From the NCBI RefSeq assembly GCF_900110105.1, contig NZ_FOCL01000003.1:1-64000 (forward strand): a stretch of DNA of 64,000 nucleotides, given 5' to 3'. Shown here piece after piece: positions 10,401 to 21,000 of the stretch (its first letter is position 1; the number at the start of each line of letters is the position of its first letter). Below the pieces are notes generated by a model, which saw only the letters and a list, made by a program, of their open reading frames with translations, made no database searches and was not told the origin of the DNA. Source of the stretch: Mucilaginibacter gossypiicola (lineage in GTDB: Bacteria; Bacteroidota; Bacteroidia; Sphingobacteriales; Sphingobacteriaceae). A program made the translations under genes and the position numbers.

Positions 10401-13400
10401 GCTCACAAAAAATGTAAGATCAAATTTTACGGCAGATTGCTCATAATCATACCCATCAAGCTGCAATCCGCTTAATTTTAGCGCGGGTAAGGTTGGCGTA
10501 TTACCGAGCACCAGCATTACCTGAAACAGCGGACTTACGCCAGCCGTTCTTTCTTTCACTACTGTTTCTACAACTTTTTCAAAAGGCACTTCCTGGTGCT
10601 CGTAAGCCTCAAGGGTAGTTTGTTTAACTTGTGTTAACAGTTGCGTAAATGGTTCATCGCTTTTAATTTGATTGCGTAATGCAAGGGTATTTACAAAAAA
10701 ACCGATCAAACTTTCCAACTCGGGGTTGGGCCGGCCTGCGATTGACGTGCCTACACAAATATCATCCTGGCCGCTGTAACGGTATATCAGTACATTAAAT
10801 ACAGATAGCAGCGTCATATAAAGCGTTACGCCGTATTCCTGGCTTAACAGCTGCAAATTACTACTGAGCTGCTGATCGATATTAAAAGTTAAAGTTGTGC
10901 CTTTACTGCTGTTGCCGGTTGGGCGTATATAGTCCGCAGGCAACTGTAAAGCAGGAACATCCTGTAATTTCGATTTCCAGTACTGTAGTTTTTCTTCTAA
11001 TTTTTCTTCCAGCAGGTTACCGCGCTGCCATAAAGCATAGTCGGCAAATTGCAATGCAGGCTCAGGCAAACGGAGTTGCTGACCATTGCTATATGCGCTA
11101 TACAAAGTAGCTATTTCATCGGCTATGATTGGTAACGACCAAGCATCTGATGCGATGTGGTGGATAACCATGACCAACAGGTATGAATTGTCATCTGTCT
11201 GGATCAATTCGGCACGCAACATGTCATCTGCCGACAGGTCAAATGGCTTTTCTATTAATCCGGCGACCTGTGATTTTAAATTTACGGATGAAGTTTGAAC
11301 TAATTTCCACTGGCCTGCCGGTTTTATAAATTGATGGCTGCGGCCGTTATGCTCTTTTATTACTGTACGCAATACTTCGTGACGATTCACCACTTCCCGC
11401 ATTGCCCGCTCTAAAGAAACAACGTCAAGATTACCTTTCAACCTTAAAGTACCGGGTATATGGTACTGTATGCTACCCTCCAATCTGTCAATAAACCATA
11501 ACCGTTCCTGGCTGTAGGACAACGGGATATATTCAGGCCGCGGATTTACTTTTTGGATCGTACTGTCTGCTGCTGTTGTTACTGTTTCTTCTTCCAGTTG
11601 TTTTGCCAAATCGGCTATAGTCGGGTACAAAAACAAATCGCGGATCTTCAGCTCTTTGTTCAGCTCCCTTCTTACCTGCGAGATAACCCGCATGGCCAGT
11701 AGTGAATGGCCCCCCAGCTCAAAGAAATTGTCTTTTGTGCTGATCTTTTCTACACCCAGCAACTCTTCCCAGATCTTGGCTAATTGTTTTTCTGCTCTTG
11801 TTTCCGGTGCGCTATAGCTTTCTTCATGCCCTGCTTCTGCATCAGGCAGTGCCTTTTTATCTGTTTTGCCGTTTGGTGTTAATGGCAGGCTTTGTAAATT
11901 TATCCATAACCTCGGCACCATGTATTCCGGCAACCTTTCACCAAGGTAGTTTTGAAGCTCCTGTTTGTCGTAGGAATTTTCATCCATGGCCACGTAGGCG
12001 GTCAATCTTTTCGTGCCCTGTTTATCTGCTCTCGCCAATACTACTGCCTGCCTTACGTTTTCGTTTTGCAGCAGCACCTGTTCTATCTCACCCGGTTCGA
12101 TCCGGTAACCCCTGATCTTCACCTGCTCATCTATCCGGCCTAAATATTCAATATTGCCGTCCGGCAGCCATCTGCCCAGATCGCCAGTCCTGTACAGCCT
12201 CTCGTTGGGCTCTTCGCTGTATGAGTCTGTGATGAACTTCTCTTTCGTCAGTTCAGGTTGGTTCAAATAGCCTCTTGCCACCTGTACGCCACCGATGCAG
12301 ATCTCGCCCGGTATACCTATCGGACTTAATTCTCCTGAAACACTCCTTACGTGGATTTGTGTGTTCGATACAGGCATACCGATCAATGCAGCTTTGTTGA
12401 TGTCTTCTATGGTATAATAGCTGGCACATACCGTACTTTCGGTCGGGCCATAGCTGTTTACTATTACTGTGTCCGCGTACAGCTTATCTATGAAGCCCGG
12501 CTGCAAGAGTTCGCCGCCGCTGATAATATAGCGCAGACTGTTTGTATTGAGCTTGTTATTACCCTTTTGACTGTTCAAATAGGCTATTACCGTAGGTGTG
12601 GCGCTTAATATCGTTACCGACTCTTTTGAAATCAGGTGGATGATATCATCTGCATCTTTACCACCTTCTTTTACGATCACTACTTTTGCGCCGCTGATCA
12701 GTGCCGGATAAACTTCCTCGCACATCGTATCAAAAGATACTGATGATTGCTGCAGTACTTTATCTTCCGCTGTGATCCCGAAATAGTTTACAAAACCTTT
12801 ACAGTAATTGGAGATACTTTGGTGCTCCACCATGACACCTTTGGGTTTGCCTGTTGAACCCGAGGTATACATGATGTATGCCAACTGCTTTGGTTCAATC
12901 GTGATGTCCAGGTTTTCACCGCTTTGGTTTGCAATTTCCTCGTTGTTATCTAATTCGATAACATTGGCTTTTTCGAGATTGATTTTGCTTGTGCTGCTGC
13001 TCAGCACAATGCTGGCTTTAGTATCTTCCAGAATATAACTGATCCGCTCTTTCGGGTAATCCAAATCAACCGGTACATAGGCTCCCCCAGCTTTCAGAAT
13101 GCCCAGGATGCCGGCTATCATGTTGGGGCCGCGCGCTATGCAAATCGCTACAAGCGTTTCTTTGGTTACGCCTTGTACTTGTAAATAGTGCGCTATCCGG
13201 TTCGATTGCTCGTTCAGCTCCTGATAGCTTACTGTTTCGCTTTCAAATACCAGCGCCGTAGCTTCCGGTGTAGCTTTTGCCTGTGCCTCGAAAAGGCTGA
13301 TAATATTCTCTTCTCTTGGATATGCTATTGACGTTTCGTTGAATGCCTTTAATTGCCCCGCTTCTGCTTTGCTTAGCAATTGCAGTTTACTGATAGAAGT

Positions 13401-16400
13401 ATTATCGGGCTCGTTGATTATCGATGTTATCAGCTCCACATAGTGCCCTGCCATTCTTGCAATGGTTCCTGCCTCATACAAATCGGGATTATATTCTGCT
13501 ATGATCTTGATCCCTTCTTTGGTTTCCTCTGCATTATAACTCAGGTCATACTTACTTGACTGATCGCCGGGTTTTTCGCTGCTGATTTTAATATCACCCA
13601 ATTCAAGGGTTGGGATCACGGCCGTGTTCTGCAGAGCAAACATCACCTGGAATAGCGGGCTACGGTTCAAATCCCTTTCTTTGACTACCGCTTCTACTAC
13701 TTTTTCAAACGGTACTTCCTGGTGACCGTAAGCTTCCAGCGTGGTTTGTTTTACTTTGCTTAATAGTACCGTAAATGTATCATTGCCGTCCAGGCCTGTC
13801 CTCAACGCCAGCGTGTTTACAAAAAAGCCGATCAGCCCTGCTGTTTCTTCTCTATCTCTGTTAGCCACAGGTGTTCCCACACAGATATCTTCCTGACCGC
13901 TGTACCGGTAAAGCAACACTTTAAATATGGCCAGCAGCGTCATGTACAGTGTTGCTCCCTGCTCCAGGCTCAACTTCTGCAGTTTTGCTGCCTGATCTTT
14001 GCTTATCGTAAACTCGTATAATTCACCTTTATTTCCTGGTACTGCAGCATGCTGATGGTCTGCAGGCAGTGCTAATGTAGCTGTACCTGCCAGTTTTTCT
14101 TCCCAGTAGCTCAGTTTGCTTTGCAGTTTTTCCGCGTTAAGGTATTCCCTTTGCCAGATTGCGTAGTCGGCATATTGGATTTCCGGTGCTTTCAGCTCCG
14201 GTGTTTTATTATTATTGTAATCATTATAAAGCTTGCTGAATTCCGATACCAGTACCGGCATCGACCAGCCATCGGCAACAATATGGTGGAGCATCAGCAG
14301 TAATACATATTCGTCATCCCCTGTAGCAATCAGCTCTGCCCTCAGCATATCATCCTCCGACAGATCAAACGGTCTTACTGTTTCTTGAGCGAGATAGTCT
14401 TTTAATGCTGCTTCGCTTTCGTTTGACTCGCTTTGTTTTAATGTCCAGTTGTTGGCTTTTACATACTGGTAGCCCTGACCTTCATGTTCCCTGATCACCG
14501 TACGCAGCACTTCATGGCGTTCTACTACTGTTTTCAGCGCGTTTTCCAGGGCTACGGTATTGACTTTGCCCTGCAACTTTAACACTGCTGAAATATGGTA
14601 CGATACGCTCCCTTCCAGCCTGTCGATAAACCATAGCTGTTCCTGGCTGTACGACAGCGGGATATGTCCTGGTCTTGGGTTTGCTTTTTGTATAGTTCTT
14701 TCGGTTGTTGATTCTTCAGCCTCCAGTTGTTTTGCCAAATCTGCAATCGTTGGGGATACAAACAGGTCACGGATCCTGAGCTCTTTATTCAGTTCCCTTC
14801 TTACCTGCGAGATCACCCGCATGGCCAGCAGCGAATGGCCGCCAAGTTCAAAGAAGTTATCTTTTGTTCCTATCTTTTCTACGCCAAGCAGCTCTTCCCA
14901 GATTTTTGTTAACTGTTTCTCTGTTTGGCTTTCCGGTGCGGTGTAGCTTTCCTCATGACCGGCTTCTGCCTCCGGCAGTGCCTTTTTATCTGTTTTGCCG
15001 TTTGGCGTTAGCGGCAGGCTGTCCAGTCTTACCCACAGCCCGGGCACCATGTATTCCGGTAGCCTTTCGCCCAAATAGTTTTGAAGCTCCTGTTTATCAT
15101 AGGCAGCTTCATCCATCACCACGTAGGCAGTCAGTCTTTTTGTGCCTTGCTTATCTGCACGGGCCAGTACCACGGCCTGCCTTACGTTTTCCTGTTGCAG
15201 CAGCACCTGTTCAATCTCACCAGGCTCTATCCTATAACCCCTGATCTTTACCTGGTCATCTATCCTCCCCAGGTATTCGATATTTCCATCCGCAAGCCAT
15301 CTCCCCATATCCCCCGTTCTGTACAACTTTGCGTTGAGGTCTTCACTGTAAGGGTCTGCAATAAACTTCTCCTTTGTTAGCTCCGGCTGGTTCAGATAAC
15401 CCCTGGCCACCTGTACACCGCCGATGCAGATCTCACCCGGTACGCCGATTGGACTTAAACCACCTGATTTACTTCTGATATGGAGCTTCGTGTTTGATAC
15501 CGGCACGCCGATGGGTACAATCTCTATATCCGGATCTTTCTCCAAATCGCTCCAATAAGTAACGTCGATGGCGGCTTCGGTAGGGCCATATAAATTATGC
15601 AGCGTTACGTGAGGCAATTTGTTCCTGAATAGTTTTACCTGGGCTGTTGTCAAGGCTTCGCCACTGCATAATACATGCTTAAGCGCCGGACAATCTCCCT
15701 TTTCTATGTCGAGCAAAAACACACTCAACATCGACGGAACAAAATGGAGAAGGGTTATATTTTGGTCTTCAATTATCGATTTCAGATACAAGCTATCGCC
15801 CTGCGCGCCGGGTTTGGCGAACACCAGTTTAGCTCCTGTTAATATCGGCCACAAAAGCTCCCAAACGGATACGTCAAAGCTGAATGTATTTTTTTGTAAA
15901 ACAGTATCTGCCGAAGTTAATCCGAAATAATTTTGTGTCCAGGTTAACCGGTTTACAACTCCTCCGTGCTCATTCATGGCGCCCTTTGGCTTCCCTGTTG
16001 AACCGGAAGTATAAATCACATAAGCTAATTGATCAGCATCGATTGCTGTATCAAGATCACTATCATCCTGTTTTGAAATCAGTTGCCAATCCTTGTCCAA
16101 TTTTATTATCTGCAGGTTTTCCCCATTAAGTTTTGAGGTACCCGCTCCGCTACTCAAAACTATTTTAGCAGCAGAATCATTGAGCATGTAAGCAATCCTA
16201 TCAGCAGGATATTCAGGATCAACAGGAATATATGCACCACCGGCCTTCAATATGCCAACTATGCCTATCAGCATTTCAAAACTCCGCTCGAGGCAAATTG
16301 GCACAAGCGTTTCCCTGCTAACGCCCTGCAATTGCAGGTAGCGGGCTAACTGATTTGAAAGTCCGTTTAGTTCATGATATGTAAGCGCCGCATCATTAAA

Positions 16401-18050
16401 CTTTACTGCTATAGCATCAGGTGTTTTTTTCACCTGCTTTTCAAAAAGACTTACAAGATTTTTATCTGCCGGATATGATGCAGAAGTATTATTAAATTCT
16501 TTTAAAATTGATGCTTCGGTCGGGGTGAGAATCGAAATATCATTTATTTTTTTTGCCGTGCCTTCGCTAATCTGCAAAAGCACATGGGCAAACTGATCAA
16601 CGATAGATTGTACAAAAGTTGTTTCTAAAAGATCAGCATTATAATTAAAAGTAAAATTCAGGCCATAGGCATCAGCAATCAAAATAGTTAAAGGGTAATT
16701 AGTTTGTTCGTAAGTATTGGCATTCTCAACTTTTAACGACCATTGTTTAGCATTTATAGCTTCATTCAACGGGTAATTTTCAAAAACCAGCAAGCTGTCA
16801 AACAAGTCGGCTTTAATACCTGTCCACTCTTTAATATTTTGAAGTGTAGCATGCTGATAATTTCTTGAAGCAGCCTGATCTTTCTGCAAACCTTGTAACC
16901 AGTCGGTTATCTCCTGATTATCAAAAGTAGCTTTAAACGGAATAGTATTGATAAACAGCCCCACACGATGCTCAACACCGGGCAAGTCATCGGGCCTGCC
17001 AGATACAACCGCACCAAATAATACATCGTCATTACCGGTATACCTGTTTAACAGCAGCGCCCATACACCTTGCATAAGGGTATTTAAAGTAATTCGATGC
17101 TTTTTTACATAAGCATAAACCGGTTCGGAAGTATTTTTATCAAATGCTTTAGTGACCGAAAGAAATTTGGCTTTTAAAAGTACGGCATTTGCTTTTTTAA
17201 CAAAAGGTAAGGCAGTTCCCTCATTTATACCCTGTAAATAATTTCGCCAATAGCTTTCTTCAGCCCATTTATCCCTCCGTTCCAGGTAGCGGATAAAATC
17301 TTCATACTTATCTTCCGGTGCTTTGGCTACAGCCTTAGCTTGTAATAAAAGTTCATAAGCTTCTAAAAACTCGATCATTAAAACAGGTAGCGACCAGCCG
17401 TCGAACAGGATATGATGAAAGCTCCACAACATCCTGTAACGGTTATCACTTAACCGAAACAGAGTAATACGCATTAAAGGCGCAACGCTAAAATCAAAGC
17501 CCTTTTCCCTGTCGGCAATTAAGAAATCATTAAGCGCTGTAGTTTGAGATGCCTGATCCTGCCCGCGGTAATCTATTTCGGTTACAGGAAGCATAACATC
17601 CCTGTAAACGCACTGAACAGGGATACTAAACGACTCATGGTAAAAGCCGGTACGTAAAATGGTATGTCTTGCAATAACTTCGGCCCAGGCAGCTTTGAAA
17701 ACATTAAGATCGGCATCAATAATATCGCAGGTAAACTGTTCAACATAGCTGCCAAACTGTTCGTTATAGAGGCTATGGAACAGCATACCCTCCTGCAGGC
17801 CACTTAACCTGTAAATGGAAGCTACATTTTTTTGGTTGCCTGCCGATACTTTGGGCAGATTAGAAATATACCGGATTAATTCATCTTTATGCGATTTAAT
17901 AAAATCAATGATCTCACTGTTGTTTTTAACAGCGTTTATCTGCTCCTGGGTAACCTTGTTTTTATTAGCATTTAAATTCAGCTTTTCATTATCAACCGAT
18001 AACGAAAAGTTCATTCTTTCAAGGTTTAATAAAAATTCACCTATTTCCAT
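4443..18050 (-). CDS. Nonribosomal peptide synthetase C: four modules and a terminal cysteine-type thioesterase
   Basis: 4535 aa. An N-terminal TubC-like docking domain (about 1-65) precedes four C-A-T modules and a thioesterase. Carrier serines (LGGHSL/I) are at 1073, 2116, 3160 and 4211. The first C domain begins LSGLQEGMLFH, the form of domains that accept a D-configured donor, which fits the epimerase ending the previous synthetase. Specificity codes read by eye: A7 DVWHLSLIDK (exact Ser code), A8 DTESIGSVCK (Lys-like), A9 DLTKIGHVGK (Asp), A10 DANIIAGVCK (unassigned, perhaps hydrophobic). The TE (about 4260-4530) has AGHCLGG with Cys4341 where Ser is usual, Asp4368 and His4514 as plausible triad partners. 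It acts last and should release residues 1-10, probably by cyclisation. The ATG at 18050 lies 12 bp after the previous stop. A8 and the flanking T/C regions are nearly identical to module 5 in the upstream NRPS. Confidence 0.95.
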   Translation of the reverse strand: MEIGEFLLNLERMNFSLSVDNEKLNLNANKNKVTQEQINAVKNNSEIIDFIKSHKDELIRYISNLPKVSAGNQKNVASIYRLSGLQEGMLFHSLYNEQFGSYVEQFTCDIIDADLNVFKAAWAEVIARHTILRTGFYHESFSIPVQCVYRDVMLPVTEIDYRGQDQASQTTALNDFLIADREKGFDFSVAPLMRITLFRLSDNRYRMLWSFHHILFDGWSLPVLMIEFLEAYELLLQAKAVAKAPEDKYEDFIRYLERRDKWAEESYWRNYLQGINEGTALPFVKKANAVLLKAKFLSVTKAFDKNTSEPVYAYVKKHRITLNTLMQGVWALLLNRYTGNDDVLFGAVVSGRPDDLPGVEHRVGLFINTIPFKATFDNQEITDWLQGLQKDQAASRNYQHATLQNIKEWTGIKADLFDSLLVFENYPLNEAINAKQWSLKVENANTYEQTNYPLTILIADAYGLNFTFNYNADLLETTFVQSIVDQFAHVLLQISEGTAKKINDISILTPTEASILKEFNNTSASYPADKNLVSLFEKQVKKTPDAIAVKFNDAALTYHELNGLSNQLARYLQLQGVSRETLVPICLERSFEMLIGIVGILKAGGAYIPVDPEYPADRIAYMLNDSAAKIVLSSGAGTSKLNGENLQIIKLDKDWQLISKQDDSDLDTAIDADQLAYVIYTSGSTGKPKGAMNEHGGVVNRLTWTQNYFGLTSADTVLQKNTFSFDVSVWELLWPILTGAKLVFAKPGAQGDSLYLKSIIEDQNITLLHFVPSMLSVFLLDIEKGDCPALKHVLCSGEALTTAQVKLFRNKLPHVTLHNLYGPTEAAIDVTYWSDLEKDPDIEIVPIGVPVSNTKLHIRSKSGGLSPIGVPGEICIGGVQVARGYLNQPELTKEKFIADPYSEDLNAKLYRTGDMGRWLADGNIEYLGRIDDQVKIRGYRIEPGEIEQVLLQQENVRQAVVLARADKQGTKRLTAYVVMDEAAYDKQELQNYLGERLPEYMVPGLWVRLDSLPLTPNGKTDKKALPEAEAGHEESYTAPESQTEKQLTKIWEELLGVEKIGTKDNFFELGGHSLLAMRVISQVRRELNKELRIRDLFVSPTIADLAKQLEAEESTTERTIQKANPRPGHIPLSYSQEQLWFIDRLEGSVSYHISAVLKLQGKVNTVALENALKTVVERHEVLRTVIREHEGQGYQYVKANNWTLKQSESNESEAALKDYLAQETVRPFDLSEDDMLRAELIATGDDEYVLLLMLHHIVADGWSMPVLVSEFSKLYNDYNNNKTPELKAPEIQYADYAIWQREYLNAEKLQSKLSYWEEKLAGTATLALPADHQHAAVPGNKGELYEFTISKDQAAKLQKLSLEQGATLYMTLLAIFKVLLYRYSGQEDICVGTPVANRDREETAGLIGFFVNTLALRTGLDGNDTFTVLLSKVKQTTLEAYGHQEVPFEKVVEAVVKERDLNRSPLFQVMFALQNTAVIPTLELGDIKISSEKPGDQSSKYDLSYNAEETKEGIKIIAEYNPDLYEAGTIARMAGHYVELITSIINEPDNTSISKLQLLSKAEAGQLKAFNETSIAYPREENIISLFEAQAKATPEATALVFESETVSYQELNEQSNRIAHYLQVQGVTKETLVAICIARGPNMIAGILGILKAGGAYVPVDLDYPKERISYILEDTKASIVLSSSTSKINLEKANVIELDNNEEIANQSGENLDITIEPKQLAYIMYTSGSTGKPKGVMVEHQSISNYCKGFVNYFGITAEDKVLQQSSVSFDTMCEEVYPALISGAKVVIVKEGGKDADDIIHLISKESVTILSATPTVIAYLNSQKGNNKLNTNSLRYIISGGELLQPGFIDKLYADTVIVNSYGPTESTVCASYYTIEDINKAALIGMPVSNTQIHVRSVSGELSPIGIPGEICIGGVQVARGYLNQPELTKEKFITDSYSEEPNERLYRTGDLGRWLPDGNIEYLGRIDEQVKIRGYRIEPGEIEQVLLQNENVRQAVVLARADKQGTKRLTAYVAMDENSYDKQELQNYLGERLPEYMVPRLWINLQSLPLTPNGKTDKKALPDAEAGHEESYSAPETRAEKQLAKIWEELLGVEKISTKDNFFELGGHSLLAMRVISQVRRELNKELKIRDLFLYPTIADLAKQLEEETVTTAADSTIQKVNPRPEYIPLSYSQERLWFIDRLEGSIQYHIPGTLRLKGNLDVVSLERAMREVVNRHEVLRTVIKEHNGRSHQFIKPAGQWKLVQTSSVNLKSQVAGLIEKPFDLSADDMLRAELIQTDDNSYLLVMVIHHIASDAWSLPIIADEIATLYSAYSNGQQLRLPEPALQFADYALWQRGNLLEEKLEEKLQYWKSKLQDVPALQLPADYIRPTGNSSKGTTLTFNIDQQLSSNLQLLSQEYGVTLYMTLLSVFNVLIYRYSGQDDICVGTSIAGRPNPELESLIGFFVNTLALRNQIKSDEPFTQLLTQVKQTTLEAYEHQEVPFEKVVETVVKERTAGVSPLFQVMLVLGNTPTLPALKLSGLQLDGYDYEQSAVKFDLTFFVSESPEGLQCAVQYRTDIFSALRIETMVEHFCTLLASAVAQPEMQVGKLRMLNQLQKENLLTLGQSACLYPTDQTIADIFEAVVLKSSVTNAVTFEGQSISFEELNKRSNRLAHHLQRYGVGADTLVPLYIERGISMIVCIMGILKAGGAYVPVDTDYPAERVNYILEDTNAKIAVSSPRFADSLADISEWLKVVELDEQNWELAAEPEIDAIRTISPDNLAYVIYTSGSTGKPKGVQISQRNIIDYVYGLNDRIHIGDCKTFGLMSTIATDLGNTVLFSSLLYGGTLHVFTKETLSHIEALHAYFDENRIDCIKIVPSHWKALSADEPLVPARVLIFGGESLSAEIVSKIRRYSDCRIINHYGPTETTVGKLLYEVTDTNPAIIPIGRPFSNTQTYVLNKDLQLCPVGIPGQLFIGGTGLARGYQGHAQLTRGKFIANPYGDSGALMYQTGDAVQYNAEENIEYLGRVDDQVKIRGYRVEPGEVSRILEQSKLVSQAVVMARRGKQGNSQLVGYVIANGIFDRPAIISWAKEQLPEYMVPAYLIELKEIPLTAAGKINRKLLPDPEIEVSAKKDDIAANETELKLAAIWQEILEVDSIGIHDDFFELGGHSLLAVRLISAVRKAFMVELPISDVFDYPTVSKLSSRLNISETTVGIASIVTQLRPKHIPLSFSQERMWFIDRLEGSVQYHVPAVLCLTGKLNIPALTNAFRQVVNRHEVLRTVIREHEGRGYQYVKPEGDWLLGEISQEEIEAVGINLQDYIQRQINKPFNLSQDDMLRAELIKTGEDVYILVLTMHHIASDGWSTSILVHELGMLYKAFASADVGVENQTLAALPIQYADYAIWQRNHLQGDLLEQKLNYWKNKLEGVSTIQLPTDYRRPVIRSNQGLTEAVFVNKQLVDGVNVLSRKQGTTLYMTLLSAFIVLLYRYSGHEDISVGTPVSGRSRQEIEGLIGFFINTLVLRNNIKGDWAFTKLLEQVKNTTLEAYNHQEVPFEKVVEAVVKERDMSHSPLFQVMFTLQNTPEIPELKLAGVTLSAETAEDTTSKFDISLNLVETAEGLVGGLTYNTDLFKAETMTRMIGHFTAVLQAVVKTPTQVIGRINILSAAEEEEQLKNFNATGADYPKDKSVLDIFEQQVIQTPDAIAVTFEDEVITYNQLNDKATNLAKYLQANGVKTETIIPVCTERSIEMIFGILGVMKAGGVYVPFDPEYPQDRIDYMLKDTDARLVVSSSTCSNKFSKASVKVVELDRRWDEVESYAKAELNSAVAADQLAYIIYTSGSTGRPKGVMIEHRSVVNLVLAHKRDLKLKPGMRFLQFASFGFDASCNEIFSTLLTGGCLVMCTKESLLSAEDFSQLLVKQKVEIAILPPAFQPFIENAPDTLKIVISAGEALNEAAVKQMQLQGIEALNGYGPTECTVCASQTHNPIKSDGTITIGKPIDNVKIYILNKENQLSPIGVTGEICIGGIQVARGYLNQAGLTNEKFIKDPFSDNEGARLYRTGDLGRWLPDGDIEYLGRMDDQVKIRGFRIELGEIENVLLQSGLVSQVIVLAKPDVNGVNGLIAYVTTEAAYNKQALISYLSAHLPEYMVPKLWVLLDKFPVTTHGKIDKRALPDVDTAEQLNYNYVAPRNKTEEGLAAIWERLLGIDKISIHDNFFELGGHSILAMRLIAAVKKEMAINITIRDLFIHPTIAKLYRRSQNQNIDLTQSLIPIKTTGNKTPLYIVCGAGGTAFKFKEFVKLLDPEQPVYGLQQPLHISNPADFPDTIEGIAERYVTEMLLDNPYGPYALAGHCLGGMIAVEMANQLQAMGKKIAMLAMFDAEAKPLGDVVTVQKNNSLPYLMKRSVEVISTKVKFELFLLMKHPKQALIYKVRKIGPLFSNTESKLANIDQDIFDRITLQIKTAADNYQIKPYNGEIVLFNATQQYYFIDRVNKIIYKELEVNSENKHAWKNYAQSVKIHEVKGEHSTIFDELNAREFSEILQHYLG
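11590..15515 (-). repeat. Duplicated NRPS module block, copy in synthetase C
   Basis: About 3.9 kb that matches 22675-26606 at an offset of 11085-11091 bases. It runs from the C-terminal part of A7 through T7, C8, all of A8 and T8. The six-base offset change comes from a two-codon difference inside the A domain. Bases 12331-12697 are identical to 23416-23782 (367 bp, compared by eye), including synonymous sites. The outer ends are approximate; similarity fades gradually toward C9 and stops sharply inside A7. Confidence 0.9.
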
Positions 18051-18062
18051 AAAACCTGTTAC

Positions 18063-21000
18063 TTAAAAACTCATGATGCTATCCGTATCGTTATCATCCA
18101 GAAATTTATCCAATTCCTGATAATTTATCTCGGCCCCTAAGCCGTAGTCGGCGGGTGTAAATATTACTTTTGATTTAGCTTGTTCCAAACAATGATTTAT
18201 TAATTGTGACAGGTAGGTTATGTACTTTAGCGACAAATCATTAATTGTTGTTTCAATATAATGCCTGTTACTAAAACTCCAGTTTATTATCAATTCCCCG
18301 GCAATAATATAACTATTTATAGTGATTTTAACCGGCGAAAACTGACTTTTGTTTATCGCTTCTCCACTATTTTCTTCAGCATAATTAAACCAATTGCCCA
18401 CGCTTACTGCCTGGTCAAACTGCCCCAGGTAATTGAACATGATATCCCACGGATCATTTCCCTGCAAACCATCGGCCTTGTTGATGTATTTTAATACTCC
18501 AAAACCCAGGCCTTTATCAGCTACTTTTCTTAAATCTTCCTTAACTGCTTTTATCAATTTATCTGCATCTGTTTCGGCCCGGAGTTTTACGGGGTATAGA
18601 CTGGTAAACCAGCCCATGGTATTACTAACATCAACTTCATCTGTTATTGGTTCGCGGCCATGCCCTTCAAGTCCTATTACTACCTGTTGTTTACCAGTCC
18701 AGCTGCATAAAGTGGCGGACAGGGCCGCCAGTAATAAGTCATTTATCTCTGTATGGTATACCTTTGGCACTTCACGCATCAAAAGTGTGGTATAATCGGC
18801 ATTAAGTTTTACACGGATATTAGCCATGTCGCCCATTTGAGCTTTACCGATAAAAGTTGTATCAACCGGTAAAGATTCATAGCTACTTGCAATCTGCTCC
18901 CAGTATTTCTGTTGTGTCAGCAATCTTCCGCTTTGGCTGTATTGAGTTAAGGCCTGATGCCATTGCCTGTATGAGCTGCCTTTTGCACCTAAATCAAGCC
19001 GTTCGCCTGTGCCGATATTGTCAAGCAGGATGTTTAAGTCATTTAAGATAATCCTTAATGATACGCCGTCAACTGCCAAATGATGAATAACAACAGAAAG
19101 CCGGTTTCTTGTTGCAGTGGCTGGCATTTTCATTAGCACCACATTGATCAGCCTGCCATCGGTAATTGATAAACTGCGCTGATATTCGTTTGTGTATGCA
19201 CTTATGCCGGCATTTAAATCCTGTATATCGGTCAGATCTTCTACCTGCACATTTACCTGCATCGTACCGTAGCGTTGCACCCAATTACCATTGATATCGG
19301 TGTATTGCAACCTTAAAGCATCATGATGGGAAACCAAAACATCAAAACACATTTGCAAGGTATCGACGCTGATATTTTTATCTATAGATAATAAAACGGC
19401 TTGATTATAATGTGAGATCTCTGTTTCGTTTTTTTCAAGATACCACTGCTGAACAGGCAATAAACCTGCCTCTCCGCTTAAAACACCCTGTTCGGTTTTG
19501 ATTTTATTAACACCATTTTTCTGTACAGCTTCGGCCAGACGTGCTATCACCTGGTGATAAAATATATCCCTGGGCTGAATTTCTATACCATATTTACGTG
19601 CCCTGCTCACTACCTGTATCGTTAAGATAGAGTCTCCGCCGAGCTCAAAGAAATTATCATAAACACCTATACCATCCAGGCTTAAAAGCTCCTGCCAGAT
19701 CTGTACCAGTTGCTCTTCAGTTTGATTGCGCGGTGCAACGTAGGTTTCTGGTATTGTACTGTTTATTTCTGCTTCAGGTAACGCTTTTTTATCTATTTTA
19801 CCATTCACTGTTAATGGCAAACTTTCCATTCTTACCCAAAGTCGCGGCACCATATATTCTGGTAAACGTTCCTGAAGATATTGCTGTAATTGCTGCTTAT
19901 CATAAATAGCTTTATCCACTACTACATAGGCTATCAGGCGTTTAATGCCTTGTTGATCGGCCCGGGCAAGTACTACGGCCTTCGTCACATCAGGGTTTTG
20001 CAACAGCACATTTTCGATCTCTCCCGGTTCTATCCTATAGCCGCGGATCTTTACCTGGTCGTCTGCGCGACCGAGGTATTCCAGGTTTCCATCGGCCAGC
20101 CAGCGTGCAATATCTCCGGTACGGTAAAGGCAACCGCCTGCTTTAAACGGATTTTCAATAAACTTAGCTGCAGTTAAATCCGCATTATTCAAGTAACCAC
20201 GTGCTATGCCTGCACCACCGATGTAAAGCTCTCCCTTTACTCCTATAGGCTGCTGATCTCCCTCTTCATTCAATACATACAACTGCGTATTCGAGATTGG
20301 CCTACCGATAGGGATAGCCAACGGAATATCAGAAAGACTGTCCGAAAGTTTAAAACTATAAACGCTGCAACCTACTGTAGCTTCCGTAGGGCCATATTCA
20401 TTTATGATTTCTGTATCACATTCGCCGGTATGATATCCGTCAAAATGGTTAAGCCAAAGCGCTTCTCCGCCAATTACCAATCTGTCGGCAAGTTTGTTCC
20501 TGTCTTCAATGGATATAGCTTCCTTTAGCAAGCTGATATGGGCTGGAGTAATTTTTATAAATTCATATGGCGCATATTTTAACAGGTTGGCATCTTCAAA
20601 TACGTTATCATATTTTGTACCTGCAATCACCATCAACCTGCCATTAATCAATGGCATAAACAAACCTGTAACCGAGGCATCAAACGTATAAGACAGATGC
20701 GTAAACGTACCCGATTTGTTATGACTATCGCCGATATATTTCGTTATGTTATTTACGAGATAATTGATCAGGTTGCCATGTTCCACCATCACGCCTTTAG
20801 GTTTGCCAGTTGAACCTGAAGTATAGATCACATAGGCCAGCTGATTTGGATTGATAGTAATATTTAGATTTCCTAAGCTTTGTGCTTGTATTTCCTCGTT
20901 ATTATCCAGTTGGATAACATGAGCATTTACATCCGCCAGGTTTACCTTACCTGTACTGCTGCTTAATACAATTGGTGCTTTTGTATCGTTAAGGATATAA